Counted from the stretch's first letter, positions 24,449-33,705 are shown. The stretch: 64,000 bases of DNA from VXNF01 sp965116465 (GCA_965116465.1 OZ220687.1:496001-560000); one strand, 5' to 3'. Made by a program: numbers and translations. Notes: generated from the letters alone by a model not told the origin.

Positions 24449-26341
24449 TCAGCCGCCCAGGTAGGCGGCGCGCACCGCAGGGTGCGAGCGGATCTCCGCC
24501 GGCGACCCCGCCGCGATGACCGAGCCCTGATCGAGGCAGTAGACGCGGTCGCAGAGGTTGGTGATGAAGGCGAGGTCGTGATCGATCACCACGACACCGC
24601 AACCCAGTGCGTCCGCGATGCGGCGGATCTGGTCCACGATGATCACCGACTCCAACTCCGAGAAGCCCGAGGTGGGCTCGTCGAGCAGCAAGATCCGGGG
24701 CGCCCGGGCCGCGGCCCGGGCCAGCTCGAGGCGCTTCGAGGCGCCGTAGTCGAGAGCCCGGGCACGCACGTCGCCGATGTCCGCGAGGCCGCACAACCTC
24801 AGGAGGTCGTTGGCGGTGCGCTCGGCTCGCCGCGCCGAGCGGTCCCCGGAGAGGGCCGCCACCTCGACGTTCTCGCGCACGCTCAGCGCCGCGAAGAGCC
24901 GCAGGTTCTGGAAGGTGCGGGCGAGGCCGAGCCTGGCCAGCCGGTGGGGTGCGAGCCCTCCGATGTCGGCCCCGTCCAGACTCAGCCGGCCGCCGGTGGC
25001 CGCCACGACGCCGGTCACGACGTTGAGCATCGTGGTCTTGCCGGCGCCGTTCGGCCCGATGACCCCCACCACGCGCCCGCTCTCCGCCAGCAGGTGCGCG
25101 TTGTCCAGAACACGCAGACCGCCGAAGTCGACCGTGACGCCCGCCGTGGCCAGCCGGACCGGAGACAAGGATGCCGCGGGGCGCTCGGCGAAGGAGCTTG
25201 CGTCCTCGGTTTGCCCCTGTGCCGGCCCGGCCGCGCCGGAGAGCCGCCTCGGGAGCCGGCGGCCGAGCCAGTCGGCCAGTTCCCAGTCGTCCAGCAATCC
25301 CTTCGGGCGCAGGATCATGAAGCCGAGCATCGAGGCACCGAGCACCAGGTCCACGAGTCCCGGGCGCAGGATCACGTCGAACGGGCCGGGGTCCACATCG
25401 GGGCCCGAGACCACCCTGGCGATCTCGGTCAGGACGGTGATCACGACCGTGCCGAGGACCGCGCCGGTGATGCTGTTGCGGCCACCGACGACCAGCATCG
25501 TGATGGTCAGCAGGGTGTAGTCGATGAAGAACCGCTCCGGCGAGATCGTGCCGGTGAGCCAGACACGCAGCGACGAGCCGACGGCGACCACCGCCACCGA
25601 CAGCAGCAGGGCGACCATCTGGTGCGGCGCGGGGTGGACCCCCAGCGAGCGGGCGGCCACGTCGTCCTCGCGGGCGGCGCGCGCGAGGCGCGCCGTGCGT
25701 GAGCGGCGGTAGAGACCCGCCACGGCGAGCGCCAGGGCGAACGCCCCGTAGGCATAGCCCCGCCCCGCCATGGCGGTGCCCGGTTGGAAGCTCAGGCCGG
25801 CACGGTTGCCGCCGGTCAGATCGGTCCAGTTGACGGCGATCTCGAAGGTGGCGAACAGCAGGGAGAGCGTAATCACGGTGGGGGCGATCGCCCCCGACGC
25901 CGCCCCGGAGCGCACCAGTCCGAGGCCGACGACGGCGGCCACGACGCCGCTCACCGCCGTCGCCACGCCGATCGCCGCCGCCGGGTGCACGGTCACGTCG
26001 ACGAGCCCGAACGGCGCGTCGGGCACCAGGTGGGCCTTGCGGGCGCGGTCGATGGCGAACAGCACGAACGTGTACCCGGCGACCGCGCCGAAGCCGACGT
26101 GGCCGAACGACAGGATCCCGGTGTTGCCGATGAAGATCTGCATCCCGACGACGACGGTGGCGTTGATGAGCAGCGCCGTGAACAGCCGCTCCCCGGCCGC
26201 GTCGCCCACGCCGGTGACGTACGCCAGCCCCGCGCCGACGACGGTGGCGAACAGCAGGCCGCCCGAGCCGACCTCGGCGAGGAGCCGGCCGATCAACCGG
26301 CCCGTGGCACCGGGCCGATCGCTTCGGCCCGTTCCCCTCAC
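24449..26341 (-). CDS. Branched-chain-type ABC transporter: LivM permease fused to LivG ATPase
   Basis: The product has 630 residues from GTG 26341, which overlaps the livH stop by 4 bases (GTGA). Residues about 15-340 are the LivM-like permease (GNTGILSFGHVGFGAVAGY, then LVVGGRNSITGAVLGT). After a linker, residues about 375-630 form the LivG-like ATPase with Walker A GPNGAGKTTM, Walker B RILLLDEPTSGFS and the family ending HPAVRAAYLGG. The signature reads LDYGASKRLELARA instead of LSxG, as LivG proteins often do. LivM and LivG are normally separate proteins. It is the last gene of the 24449-30238 run. Confidence 0.92.
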   Translation of the reverse strand: MRGTGRSDRPGATGRLIGRLLAEVGSGGLLFATVVGAGLAYVTGVGDAAGERLFTALLINATVVVGMQIFIGNTGILSFGHVGFGAVAGYTFVLFAIDRARKAHLVPDAPFGLVDVTVHPAAAIGVATAVSGVVAAVVGLGLVRSGAASGAIAPTVITLSLLFATFEIAVNWTDLTGGNRAGLSFQPGTAMAGRGYAYGAFALALAVAGLYRRSRTARLARAAREDDVAARSLGVHPAPHQMVALLLSVAVVAVGSSLRVWLTGTISPERFFIDYTLLTITMLVVGGRNSITGAVLGTVVITVLTEIARVVSGPDVDPGPFDVILRPGLVDLVLGASMLGFMILRPKGLLDDWELADWLGRRLPRRLSGAAGPAQGQTEDASSFAERPAASLSPVRLATAGVTVDFGGLRVLDNAHLLAESGRVVGVIGPNGAGKTTMLNVVTGVVAATGGRLSLDGADIGGLAPHRLARLGLARTFQNLRLFAALSVRENVEVAALSGDRSARRAERTANDLLRLCGLADIGDVRARALDYGASKRLELARAAARAPRILLLDEPTSGFSELESVIIVDQIRRIADALGCGVVVIDHDLAFITNLCDRVYCLDQGSVIAAGSPAEIRSHPAVRAAYLGG

Positions 26342-27225
26342 ACCCGCTCCCTGGTGCGGTTTCGCAGGATCCCCGCCGGCCGGAAGATGAACAGCAGCGC
26401 GATCAGGACGAAGGTGATCCCGTTGACCATCCCGTCGAGTTCGTCGGGGAGCCGGGACACGAGTTGCACTTCGACGATCCCGAGCACGATGCCGCCGATC
26501 ACGGCGCCCTGCAGCCGGCCCAGACCGCCGATCAGGGCGGCGAGGACGCCCTTCAGCATGGGGAGGAGCCCGGCGTCGGGCGCCGCCCGCCCGGTCCTCA
26601 TCAGGAACAGAACCGCCGCCACCCCGGCGAGCAGGCCGGCCAGGGCGAACGCCGTCCGGACCACGAGGTTGCTGCGGACGCCGAGCAGCCGGGCCGTGTC
26701 GAAGTTCTCTGCGGCGGCCCGGATGGCCAGCCCGTAGATCGTCTTGCGCAGGATCGCCAGGGTGGCCAGCAGCGTGATGACCGTGACGGCGATCACCGCC
26801 ACGTCGACCACCTCCACGCGCACGGCGCCGAACGAGACGGTCCTGTTGATCCAGTCCGGCCGATCGAATCCACGCGAGTTGGCCGACACGAACATCACGA
26901 AGCCCGCCTGCACGACGAAGTGCACGCCGAAGGACATCAACAGCATGGCGAAGTCGCTGGCGCCCCGCACCCACCGGAACGCCACCAACTCGAGCGCCAC
27001 CGACGTGGCGATCGACGTCGCCACGATGACCGGGACGAGGACCCACCAGTCCATCCCGACGAGCGTCAGCCCGTACGCGGTGTAGGCGCTGACGGTGATG
27101 AGCTCGCCGTGGGCGAAGTTGATCATCCGCATGACCCCGAAGGTCAGGCCGATCCCCAGCGCCAGCAGCGCGTACTCGCTGCCGAGGCCGAGACCGTCGA
27201 TCAGCTGCTGGGCGAACTCGACCAT
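26338..27225 (-). CDS. livH: Branched-chain-type ABC permease LivH
   Basis: This 295-residue integral membrane protein shows LivH hallmarks: LIDGLGLGSEYALLALGIGLTFG and MINFAHGELITVSAY at the N-terminus, and GGLGRLQGAVIGGIVLGIVE plus IFRPAGI at the C-terminus. Eight or so hydrophobic segments are visible. It starts inside the last 25 bases of livF and ends in a 4-base overlap with the fused LivM-LivG gene. It should form the membrane channel with that protein. The ligand is unknown; Liv-type systems import amino acids, amides, urea or aromatic acids. Confidence 0.92.
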   Translation of the reverse strand: MVEFAQQLIDGLGLGSEYALLALGIGLTFGVMRMINFAHGELITVSAYTAYGLTLVGMDWWVLVPVIVATSIATSVALELVAFRWVRGASDFAMLLMSFGVHFVVQAGFVMFVSANSRGFDRPDWINRTVSFGAVRVEVVDVAVIAVTVITLLATLAILRKTIYGLAIRAAAENFDTARLLGVRSNLVVRTAFALAGLLAGVAAVLFLMRTGRAAPDAGLLPMLKGVLAALIGGLGRLQGAVIGGIVLGIVEVQLVSRLPDELDGMVNGITFVLIALLFIFRPAGILRNRTRERV

Positions 27226-27932
27226 GACGTGCCGTTGCCCAGGAACGCCTCGAAGAGGTCCTCGCGTGCCGCCAGGGACGCGGCCGGGCCGCTGGCCACG
27301 ATGTCGCCGCTGCGCATGATGTACGCGGTGTCCGCCATCCCCAGGAGCCGGTGCGCGTCCTGCTCGACGACGAGCAGGGTGGTGCCCGCCCCGGCAAGCT
27401 CTGCGAGCAGGTCGAACACCTGGCCGCGCAGGCGCGGCGCCAGGCCGAGGGCCGGCTCGTCCATCAGCAGCAACGCTGGGCGGCTCATGAGCGCACGGGC
27501 GATGGCGAGCTGCTGCGCCTCACCGCCCGAGAGCAGGCCGGCGGGGGCCGACCGCCGGCGACCGAGCACCTCGAAGCGCTCCATCAACTCCGCCGCCAGC
27601 CGCCGGCGCGTACGCGCACCGGTGGTGATGCCGGCGACGAGGAGGTTCTCCTCGGTCGTCAGCGAGGTCAGGATCCGGCGGTGCTCGGGGACCAGGGCGA
27701 TGCCCGAACGCAGCAGCCGCTGCGGGGACCAGCCCGTGACGTCGCTGCCGCGCCAGCGGATCGTCCCGCCGCCGGGCGGGTGCAATCCGATGATGGCGTT
27801 GAGCAGGCTGCTCTTGCCGGCGCCGTTGGGCCCGATGAGAGCGACGAGTTCACCGTCGCCGACGCTGAACGACGCCCCGTGGACCGCCCGGACACCTCCG
27901 TAGGTGACCTCGACCTGCTCGAGGGTCAGCAC
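27201..27932 (-). CDS. livF: Branched-chain-type ABC ATPase LivF
   Basis: This 243-residue ATPase starts at GTG 27932. Walker A is GPNGAGKSS (residues about 35-43), the signature LLSGGEAQQLAIARAL, and Walker B LLLMDEPALGLAP, all typical of LivF. The C-terminal switch His lies in VVEQDAHRLL, where most ABC ATPases have Glu-rich sequence and a His after it. It sits 34 bases downstream of the binding-protein gene and overlaps livH by 25 bases. With the fused LivM-LivG it supplies the second ATPase of the transporter. Confidence 0.92.
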   Translation of the reverse strand: MLTLEQVEVTYGGVRAVHGASFSVGDGELVALIGPNGAGKSSLLNAIIGLHPPGGGTIRWRGSDVTGWSPQRLLRSGIALVPEHRRILTSLTTEENLLVAGITTGARTRRRLAAELMERFEVLGRRRSAPAGLLSGGEAQQLAIARALMSRPALLLMDEPALGLAPRLRGQVFDLLAELAGAGTTLLVVEQDAHRLLGMADTAYIMRSGDIVASGPAASLAAREDLFEAFLGNGTSWSSSPSS

Positions 27933-27966
27933 GGTGTCCGGGCGGTCCGGGAGTTTGTCGGTGCGC

Positions 27967-29382
27967 TCAGCCGTACACGGCGGCGAGGGTCGCCTCGCCG
28001 TTCACGACCTCGTGCACGTAAACGGGCGTGTTCGGCGTGGCCCCCCCGTTGTAGGTCAGTGTCCCGGTCAGGCCCTCGACGCCGGTTCCGGCGATGATGG
28101 CCTCACCGACGGTGACCGGGTCGAGCGAGCCGGTGCGGATCACGGCGTCGGCGATGACCAGGATGGCATCGGCGGCCAGCGCCGAGTACGAGTCGCTCTC
28201 GAGGGCCGAACCCTTGGCGGCCTCGTAGCTGGCCAGGAAGCGCAGCATCCGTCCGTCGGGCTCGGGGAAGGTGTGCGAGGTGTGGAAGAACCCTTCGACG
28301 CCGTCCACGAAATAGCCGCCCGTGGCGGTGAAGGCGTCCGCGACGAGCATCTCGGCGCCGACGCCCGCCTCGCCGAGTTGCGCTCCCAGGATCGCTGCCT
28401 GGAAGGCGAGCAACGCCGAGTAGACGACATCGGGCTGCGGTTCGAGCGCGGCGATCTCGTTCACCTGTGCCGAGAAGTCGGTGGTCTGTACCGGCACGAA
28501 CGGGTAGTCACCCAGGACGTCGCCGCCGAGTTCTTCGAACTTCTCGGTGAAGACCTCGACGACGTAGCCGAAGTACGGCCCCGGAACGCTGAAGGTGGCG
28601 GCCGTCGTCCAGCCCTGGCTGATCGCGAATTCAGCCGCCGCCTCCGCCTGCGCCGTGTCGGTGAACGAGGCCAGCAGTGACAGTATCGACGGGTCCGCCA
28701 GCAGCGGCTCGGTGGACGAGACCGAGATCGTCGGGACCTTGCCGGCGGTGATCTGCAGGATCGCCTGGTTGACGTCGAAGAAGGCGGGGCCCAGGATGGC
28801 CGTGACGTTCTCGTCGAGCAGTTCCTGCGCCACACGGCCCGCCGTCTCGGGGTCGCCTTCGATGTCTCGGATCACCAACTCGACCGGACGGCCGTCCACG
28901 CCGCCCCAGCAATTCACGAGTTCGGCGAAGTACTCCGCGGCCGCGGCCGCCGGGATGTCCACGAAACCGCCGAGCTCCGAGAAGTCGGCGGCGTAGCCGA
29001 TCCGCAGCGGTTCGCCCTGCGATGCCGCGGCGCAGTCCGCCAGGTCGGCGGCGAGGATGGCGTCGACATCCAGATCCATCGGCGCCGCCGAGGTCTCGGA
29101 CGGCTCCTCGGGCGGAGCCGGCGCAGGTTCCGGAGGCGGGGCCGGAGCCGGCTCAGCCGGCGGCGGAGCAGGTTCGGCGGGCGGCGGTGCGGGCTCGGCC
29201 GCCGGCGGGGCCGGAGCCGGCTCAGCGGGCGGCGGAGCAGGTTCCGCGGCCGGTGGCGATGGCGCCGCCGTGGTTCCGGTCGTCTCGCCGTCGTCGCCGT
29301 CGTCGCCGCCGCACGCCGCGGCCAGCAGCGCCGCCGCCAGCAAAACGGCGAGCGCACGGTTGATGGTCTTCGATGTTGTCAT
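27967..29382 (-). CDS. Liv-type ABC substrate-binding lipoprotein
   Basis: The product has 471 residues from ATG 29382, with AAGGGGGA seven bases upstream; 63 codons of open frame before it are shadow. The signal peptide ends in LLAAAC (Cys24). A linker of about 65 residues rich in Pro, Ala and Glu follows, then a type I periplasmic-binding domain (LRIGYAADFSELGGFVD, then VTAILGPAFFDVNQAIL and ADFSAQVNEI-like segments). It is followed directly by livF, livH and livM-G. The N-terminal motif set is that of ligand-binding proteins for amino acids or aromatic acids, but the ligand cannot be read from sequence. Confidence 0.9.
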   Translation of the reverse strand: MTTSKTINRALAVLLAAALLAAACGGDDGDDGETTGTTAAPSPPAAEPAPPPAEPAPAPPAAEPAPPPAEPAPPPAEPAPAPPPEPAPAPPEEPSETSAAPMDLDVDAILAADLADCAAASQGEPLRIGYAADFSELGGFVDIPAAAAAEYFAELVNCWGGVDGRPVELVIRDIEGDPETAGRVAQELLDENVTAILGPAFFDVNQAILQITAGKVPTISVSSTEPLLADPSILSLLASFTDTAQAEAAAEFAISQGWTTAATFSVPGPYFGYVVEVFTEKFEELGGDVLGDYPFVPVQTTDFSAQVNEIAALEPQPDVVYSALLAFQAAILGAQLGEAGVGAEMLVADAFTATGGYFVDGVEGFFHTSHTFPEPDGRMLRFLASYEAAKGSALESDSYSALAADAILVIADAVIRTGSLDPVTVGEAIIAGTGVEGLTGTLTYNGGATPNTPVYVHEVVNGEATLAAVYG

Positions 29383-29401
29383 GTCTTCCCCCTTGTGGGT
29401 G

Positions 29402-30238
29402 TTATGGATTGGTGGAGAGAAAGTCGGCGACGAGCCGGTTGAACCGCTCCGGGTTCTCGATGAACATGAAGTGGTTGCCCCCCTCGTCGGCCGCGAAGGA
29501 TTCGAAGGCGGCGCCGGGGGTCTGCTCGGCGGCCCAGCGCGTCGCCGAGGCGGGTACGAACGAGGCCTCACCGGCGATGTAGAGGGCGGGCCGGTTGACG
29601 CGGGGCGGCATGTCGCGCCAGTCCGCCAGGATGTCCGAGAAGAACTCCCGGGCCGAGAGAGGCCCCGGCATGCGCGCGTTCTCGGCCAGCAGCCAGGCCA
29701 TGTCCTCGGTGGAGATCCCTGGCGTCACCATCCCTTCGAGCAGTCCCGGAACGACCTGGCCCGCCGCGCCGGCGGTCAATCCGTTGTAGATCCCGAAGAA
29801 GGCCTCGGCGCTGAGGATCGACCCGTAGTCGGCGACCTCCTGCTCGCTGAAGGCGGGGTTGGCGATGGGGTGGGTCATCATGTCCACGAACACGACCCGG
29901 TCCAGCCCGTCGCCCGCGAACAGGTCGAAGTACGACCACAGCACGCAACACCCCAGCGAGTGCCCGAGCACATGCGCGGGCGGCCCCGCCACCTCGGTGA
30001 TCACCGACCGGAGATCCATCGCGTAGCGGGAGACGCGGTAGCCGTGCTCCGGTCGCTGCGACTCGCCGTGGCCCCGCAGGTCGAACGTGATGACCCGGAA
30101 GCGGTCGCTCAGGCCGGCGACCTGCCGCTCGAACAGCGCCGCCGTCTGGTTCCAGCCGTGCACCAGCACGAGCGGCGCCCCGGTCCCCGCCACGTCGTAG
30201 TGCAGTTCCACGCCGTCGTTGGTAGTCACCGTCGCCAT
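29402..30238 (-). CDS. Alpha/beta hydrolase (esterase/C-C hydrolase type)
   Basis: The product has 278 residues from ATG 30238, preceded by GGGGAAGG at a good distance; 23 codons upstream are excluded. It has HGWNQTAALFERQ (oxyanion loop), DLRGHGESQ, nucleophile elbow GHSLGC and the late catalytic His in GGNHFMFIENPERF. There is no signal peptide, so it acts in the cytoplasm. It lies 19 bases before the binding-protein gene, so it is probably the first gene of the transport operon and may process the imported compound. An AraC-family gene is divergent across 217 bases. Confidence 0.88.
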   Translation of the reverse strand: MATVTTNDGVELHYDVAGTGAPLVLVHGWNQTAALFERQVAGLSDRFRVITFDLRGHGESQRPEHGYRVSRYAMDLRSVITEVAGPPAHVLGHSLGCCVLWSYFDLFAGDGLDRVVFVDMMTHPIANPAFSEQEVADYGSILSAEAFFGIYNGLTAGAAGQVVPGLLEGMVTPGISTEDMAWLLAENARMPGPLSAREFFSDILADWRDMPPRVNRPALYIAGEASFVPASATRWAAEQTPGAAFESFAADEGGNHFMFIENPERFNRLVADFLSTNP

Positions 30239-30382
30239 CGACCTTCCCCTCGTCATCGCCGGACGTTCCGGAACCGGCGGCACGCGTTGCGCGTCGAACC
30301 GGCACAACGCGCCGCGGTTCGAGCGCCATCACAACCCTCGGAAGCCCGCTGGACTATCCGTCCAGCGTTGGGGGCTGTCCGG

Positions 30383-30405
30383 AAACGGATGTCTCTTGTC
30401 CGTTT
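30383..30405. promoter_or_regulatory. Inverted repeat between hydrolase/Liv operon and AraC gene
   Basis: AAACGGA (30383-30389) and TCCGTTT (30399-30405) are perfect inverted arms separated by 9 bases, within the 217-base divergent gap. Position and size fit an operator for the AraC-type regulator or another dimeric protein. Confidence 0.45.
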
Positions 30406-30455
30406 TGCGCAGACGAGCCTGGACACACCCGCTGCGCGGGCCGTAGCGTCCGGAT

Positions 30456-31393
30456 ATGCGGGCCGCCGCGGTCTTTCAGCGGTACAGGAGCATCGACGAC
30501 CAGGCAGAGCAGCTGACCGGCTTCGATCAGTCCTACCAGCAGTTGGATCGCGGCTCGTACCGGGGAGCGTTCCTGGCGTGCGACGACGAGGAGGTCGGCT
30601 TCTTCGTCGAACACACCAACCGGCGACTCGGCCAGCAGGGCGCAGGCCCGGACGGCATGATCAGCGCGGTCGTCCTGCTCAGCGCCCCCGGTTCTCGCTC
30701 AACAACGGATCCACGTTCAGCATGGACGACGTCGTCCTGGTGGGACCCGGCGGTGCCTACGAGGCCGTCATCGCCGCAGGGGTCGAGCCTGCTGTCTTCA
30801 GCGTCTCCCTGGGGGCGGGGATCGCCGTGCCACTGCGCCGCCTCTCGAACCAGCAGGCGGGCCGGGTACGCCGCGTCGCCGACCCTGAGCTCAGCAGGAA
30901 GTTCCGAGCGGTGGCGGCCAACGCCCTGCGCTCCTGGGACGCGGCCTCCCAGAGCGTCTCGGTGCCGCGCTCGGTCGTGCACGCGCTGATGCTTGAGGTG
31001 CTGACGGCGCCGAGCGCGGCGGAGGGGTCGTCACACGGTTCGATCCAGCTCTACCGGGCAGCCCGCGACGTCATGGTCGGCGCTCTGACGGACTCGCTGC
31101 CAATACCCGAGATCGCCTCGCGCGTCGGGACGTCCCGCCGCACCCTCGAGCAGGCCTTCGACGCCTGCGTCTCGGTGAGCCCCGCCCGCTTCCACAAGCT
31201 GCTGAGGCTCAACAACGCCCGCCGGCTGCTCGAGAGCGGGCGGCACACCGTGAGCCGCGCCGCCACCAGCAGCGGCCTGCACCACCTCGGTCGGTTCTCG
31301 AGCGACTACCAGGAGTTGTTCGGCGAGTTGCCTTCGGAGACCGCGCAACGCGCCAAGGTGCTCATCGCAGACCCGGCACCGGCCAGCGTCTGA
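30456..31393 (+). pseudogene. AraC-family regulator interrupted by a -1 frameshift
   Basis: The N-terminal part (MRAAAVFQRYRSIDDQAEQL to AVVLLSAPG) is read from ATG 30456. From about 30690 the coding continues in another frame (FSLNNGSTFSMDDVVLVGPG and onward) to a stop at 31391-31393. One missing base near the run gcccccgg (30684-30692) explains the shift. The C-terminal domain is a clear AraC/XylS double helix-turn-helix (IPEIASRVGTSRRTLEQAF, then LRLNNARRLLESG and GRFSSDYQELFGELPS). If the base were restored the protein would be about 312 residues. It is divergent from the hydrolase/Liv operon, its likely target. A sequencing or assembly error at the C-run is as likely as true gene decay. 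Confidence 0.8.
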
Positions 31394-31447
31394 GCGGCCG
31401 ATCCTGGCCCGGCGCCGCTCGTACGCGTTCCGCGCCGCGTCAACGCC

Positions 31448-32077
31448 TCAGATCGCCCCGGCCTGAGGCGTGGGCTCGGGGACGGCCCAGTCCTGGGGGA
31501 TGGCCGAGAAGTCGAAGAACGGCTCGACGTCTTGGCCGGCCACCGCCCCGGCGATCTGTGCGTAGAAACCCTGCCCCGTCTCGGAGGCGAACGTGATCGC
31601 CGCGTCGTCAGCGGCCCCGAGACGGGGGCGTTGCACGTACTCCGGGAACGGCACCTCGTCGGCGTGGCCGGCCTCGTAGCCCCGGGCGAAGAGTTGCTCC
31701 AGGACGCCGAACCCGTCGTGGCGCACCAGCTTGGGGCCGCGCACAGATCCTCCCATCCGCTCGACGTGCGCGGTGAACACATCGAGGTCGTGGGTCTCGT
31801 AGGCGACGTGCTGGCAGGAATGATCGCCGTGACGCTCCACGAACCTGGTCACCTGTGACTGTTCGGCCCGATCGATTCCCTCGATCAGCGCCACGCCGAA
31901 GTCGCCGTAGTCGATGCACCAGAGCTTCATGCTCGAGTCGGGATCGTCGGGGCGCACATCGTCGATCCGGTTGATGAGCGTGCCCCCTTCCACCTCGATG
32001 TGGAACCACGCCCAGCGCTCGATGGAGCCCTTCTCGCAAGCGTAGGTGATGTGATCGACCTTCTTGAGATGTGCCAT
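31448..32077 (-). CDS. VOC-fold protein resembling the HPPD N-terminal domain
   Basis: This 209-residue protein opens with LKKVDHITYACEKGS and contains GVALIEGIDRAEQSQVTRFV and HSCQHVAYETHDLDVFTAHV, the look of the N-terminal glyoxalase/bleomycin-resistance (VOC) domain of 4-hydroxyphenylpyruvate dioxygenase. The full HPPD has two such domains and about 360 residues; here only one is present, followed by a 60-residue tail. The HPPD iron ligands sit in the second domain, so this protein may not be a dioxygenase. It is divergent from an Lrp-type regulator across 145 bases, a common arrangement for a regulator and its target. Function unknown. Confidence 0.78.
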   Translation of the reverse strand: MAHLKKVDHITYACEKGSIERWAWFHIEVEGGTLINRIDDVRPDDPDSSMKLWCIDYGDFGVALIEGIDRAEQSQVTRFVERHGDHSCQHVAYETHDLDVFTAHVERMGGSVRGPKLVRHDGFGVLEQLFARGYEAGHADEVPFPEYVQRPRLGAADDAAITFASETGQGFYAQIAGAVAGQDVEPFFDFSAIPQDWAVPEPTPQAGAI

Positions 32078-32222
32078 GCCACTCGCTCCTCGTCCTCCGG
32101 TTTCGATCGGCGGTCAGAAGTAGAGACAAGCACATTGATGATTGATTATCCAGACTAATAGCCACTTCGTCTAGTATCACTCGGATACAGCGTCAAACTG
32201 ATCAGAGATGAGGTACCGAGCC

Positions 32223-32714
32223 ATGGCCGACGGACGCAATCTGCGCATCCCCCTGGACGACACCGATCGCCGGCTCATCGGGGTGCTGCGCCGGCGACCC
32301 CGCAGCAGCACCTCGGAGATGGCCCGCCTGACGGGCCTCGCCCGCGGAACGGTGCACGATCGCATCCGGCGCCTGGAGGTCCGGAAGGTGATCGTGGGCT
32401 ACGGCCCCGACATCGAGCCGCGCGCCGCCGGGTTCGGCGTCTGCGCCTTCACGACACTCACCATCGCCCAGGGAGCGCACGAGGCCACCGTGCGGGCGCT
32501 GTCGGAGGTCGACGAGGTGCTGGAGATCCACACCGTCACTGGGCGCGGCGACCTGCTCGTGCGCATTGTGGCAGCCAGCAACGACGACCTGCATGAGATC
32601 CTCCAACGGATCGCCGCCATCGACGAGGTACGCCGCACCGAGACCCTGCTCGCCCTGCACACGGCCCTGGTGCGCAACATCGCCGACCTCGTCACCGCGG
32701 GCGCCCGCCGCTGA
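32223..32714 (+). CDS. Lrp/AsnC-family transcriptional regulator
   Basis: The product has 163 residues from ATG 32223, with GAGG nine bases upstream; ATG 32208 in the same frame is possible. The N-terminal winged helix reads LDDTDRRLIGVLRRRPRSS and then TGLARGTVHDRIRRLE as recognition helix. The C-terminal RAM ligand-binding domain is present (LEIHTVTGRGDLLVRIVA, with the GxGD-like turn). Such regulators respond to amino acids or aromatic metabolites. It is divergent from the HPPD-like VOC gene, the likely target, and convergent with the paaH-like gene. Confidence 0.93.
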   Translation: MADGRNLRIPLDDTDRRLIGVLRRRPRSSTSEMARLTGLARGTVHDRIRRLEVRKVIVGYGPDIEPRAAGFGVCAFTTLTIAQGAHEATVRALSEVDEVLEIHTVTGRGDLLVRIVAASNDDLHEILQRIAAIDEVRRTETLLALHTALVRNIADLVTAGARR

Positions 32715-32759
32715 AGTCAGACCTCGGTCGGCTCCAGCCGTGCCGAGACGCGTGACGGC

Positions 32760-33584
32760 TCACCAGTCGTAGAAGCCCTTGCCGGCCTTCTTGCCGAGAT
32801 CGCCCCGCTCGACCATCTGGCGCAGGAGCTCCGGCGGGCGGAATCGGGCGCCCAGTTCGGCCTCGAGGTGCTCGGCGATCGCCAGCCGCACGTCGAGGCC
32901 CACCAGGTCGGTCAACTCGAGCGGCCCGACGGGGTGCTTGTAGCCGAGGCGCATGGCGGTGTCGATGTCCTCGATGCGAGCCACGCCCTCCTCCACCATC
33001 CGCATCGCCTCGAGCCCGAGCGCCAGACCGAGCCGGCTCGAGGCAAAGCCCGGGTGGTCCTTGACCACGATCGGTGTCTTGCCGAGCAGTTGTACCCAGT
33101 CCTTGGCCTTCTGGATGGCCGCTGCGCTCGTGCTCCCGCCGACCACGAGTTCCACGAGTTTCGACACCGGGACGGGGTTGAAGAAGTGCATACCGAGGAA
33201 CCGATCGGGTCGCCGCAGTACCGCCGCCATCTCAGCTGGCGAGAGCGAGCTCGTGTTTGTCGCCATGAGGGCGTCGCTGCGGTAGAACGGCTCAGCTGCG
33301 CGCAGAACCGCCTGCTTCAGGGCCATGTCCTCCGGTACCGCCTCGATGACGAGAGCGCTGTCGGAGTGTTCGTGAGTCGTCGCTCCGCTGAGCCGATCGA
33401 GGGCACTCCGGACATCCAGTCCGGGCTCGCGTTTCGCCAGGCGCCGGAGTGACGTCTCGATTCTCTGGCGTGCCGAGGCAACCAGACCGTCGTCGAGGTC
33501 GATCAGCCGGACGTTCTGGCCTGCTACGAGGAAGCTCGTGGCGATCCCCGAACCCATGGTCCCGCTTCCGACGACCACTATCAC
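32760..33584 (-). CDS. paaH: 3-hydroxyacyl-CoA dehydrogenase (PaaH-like)
   Basis: The product has 274 residues from GTG 33584, with AAGGAG eight bases upstream. The N-terminal Rossmann motif GSGTMGSGIA (residues 6-15) binds NAD. The catalytic pair is seen as MHFFNPVPVSKLVELV (His) with the upstream Ser in NTSSLS; VKDHPGFASSRL and GYKHPVGPLELTDLVGLD complete the family set. Phenylacetate breakdown needs this activity to oxidise 3-hydroxyadipyl-CoA. It is transcribed away from paaZ across 121 bases that contain a 12-base palindrome, so both sides may share control. Confidence 0.9.
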   Translation of the reverse strand: MIVVVGSGTMGSGIATSFLVAGQNVRLIDLDDGLVASARQRIETSLRRLAKREPGLDVRSALDRLSGATTHEHSDSALVIEAVPEDMALKQAVLRAAEPFYRSDALMATNTSSLSPAEMAAVLRRPDRFLGMHFFNPVPVSKLVELVVGGSTSAAAIQKAKDWVQLLGKTPIVVKDHPGFASSRLGLALGLEAMRMVEEGVARIEDIDTAMRLGYKHPVGPLELTDLVGLDVRLAIAEHLEAELGARFRPPELLRQMVERGDLGKKAGKGFYDW

Positions 33585-33663
33585 TGCTTGATCTCCTTGA
33601 TGCTCACGACGGGCCGGCCGGCGAACGCGTCGCCACTGGCCTCGGATACGAATACGCTACATT

Positions 33664-33675
33664 TATCTATAGATA
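33664..33675. promoter_or_regulatory. 12-base palindrome between paaH and paaZ
   Basis: TATCTATAGATA is a perfect palindrome in the AT-rich part of the 121-base divergent gap, 30 bases before ATG 33706. PaaX, encoded at the end of the cluster, is a candidate binder; the motif differs from what I recall of the E. coli PaaX box, so this is only positional. Confidence 0.45.
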
Positions 33676-33705
33676 TCGGTCCACTGATTGTGATATGTTC
33701 TCCCC

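Noticed and set aside
29057..30455. Open plus-strand frame running into the AraC gene
   Set aside because: It is antisense to the binding protein and hydrolase, is low-complexity at the start, and only becomes protein-like after the AraC frameshift point.
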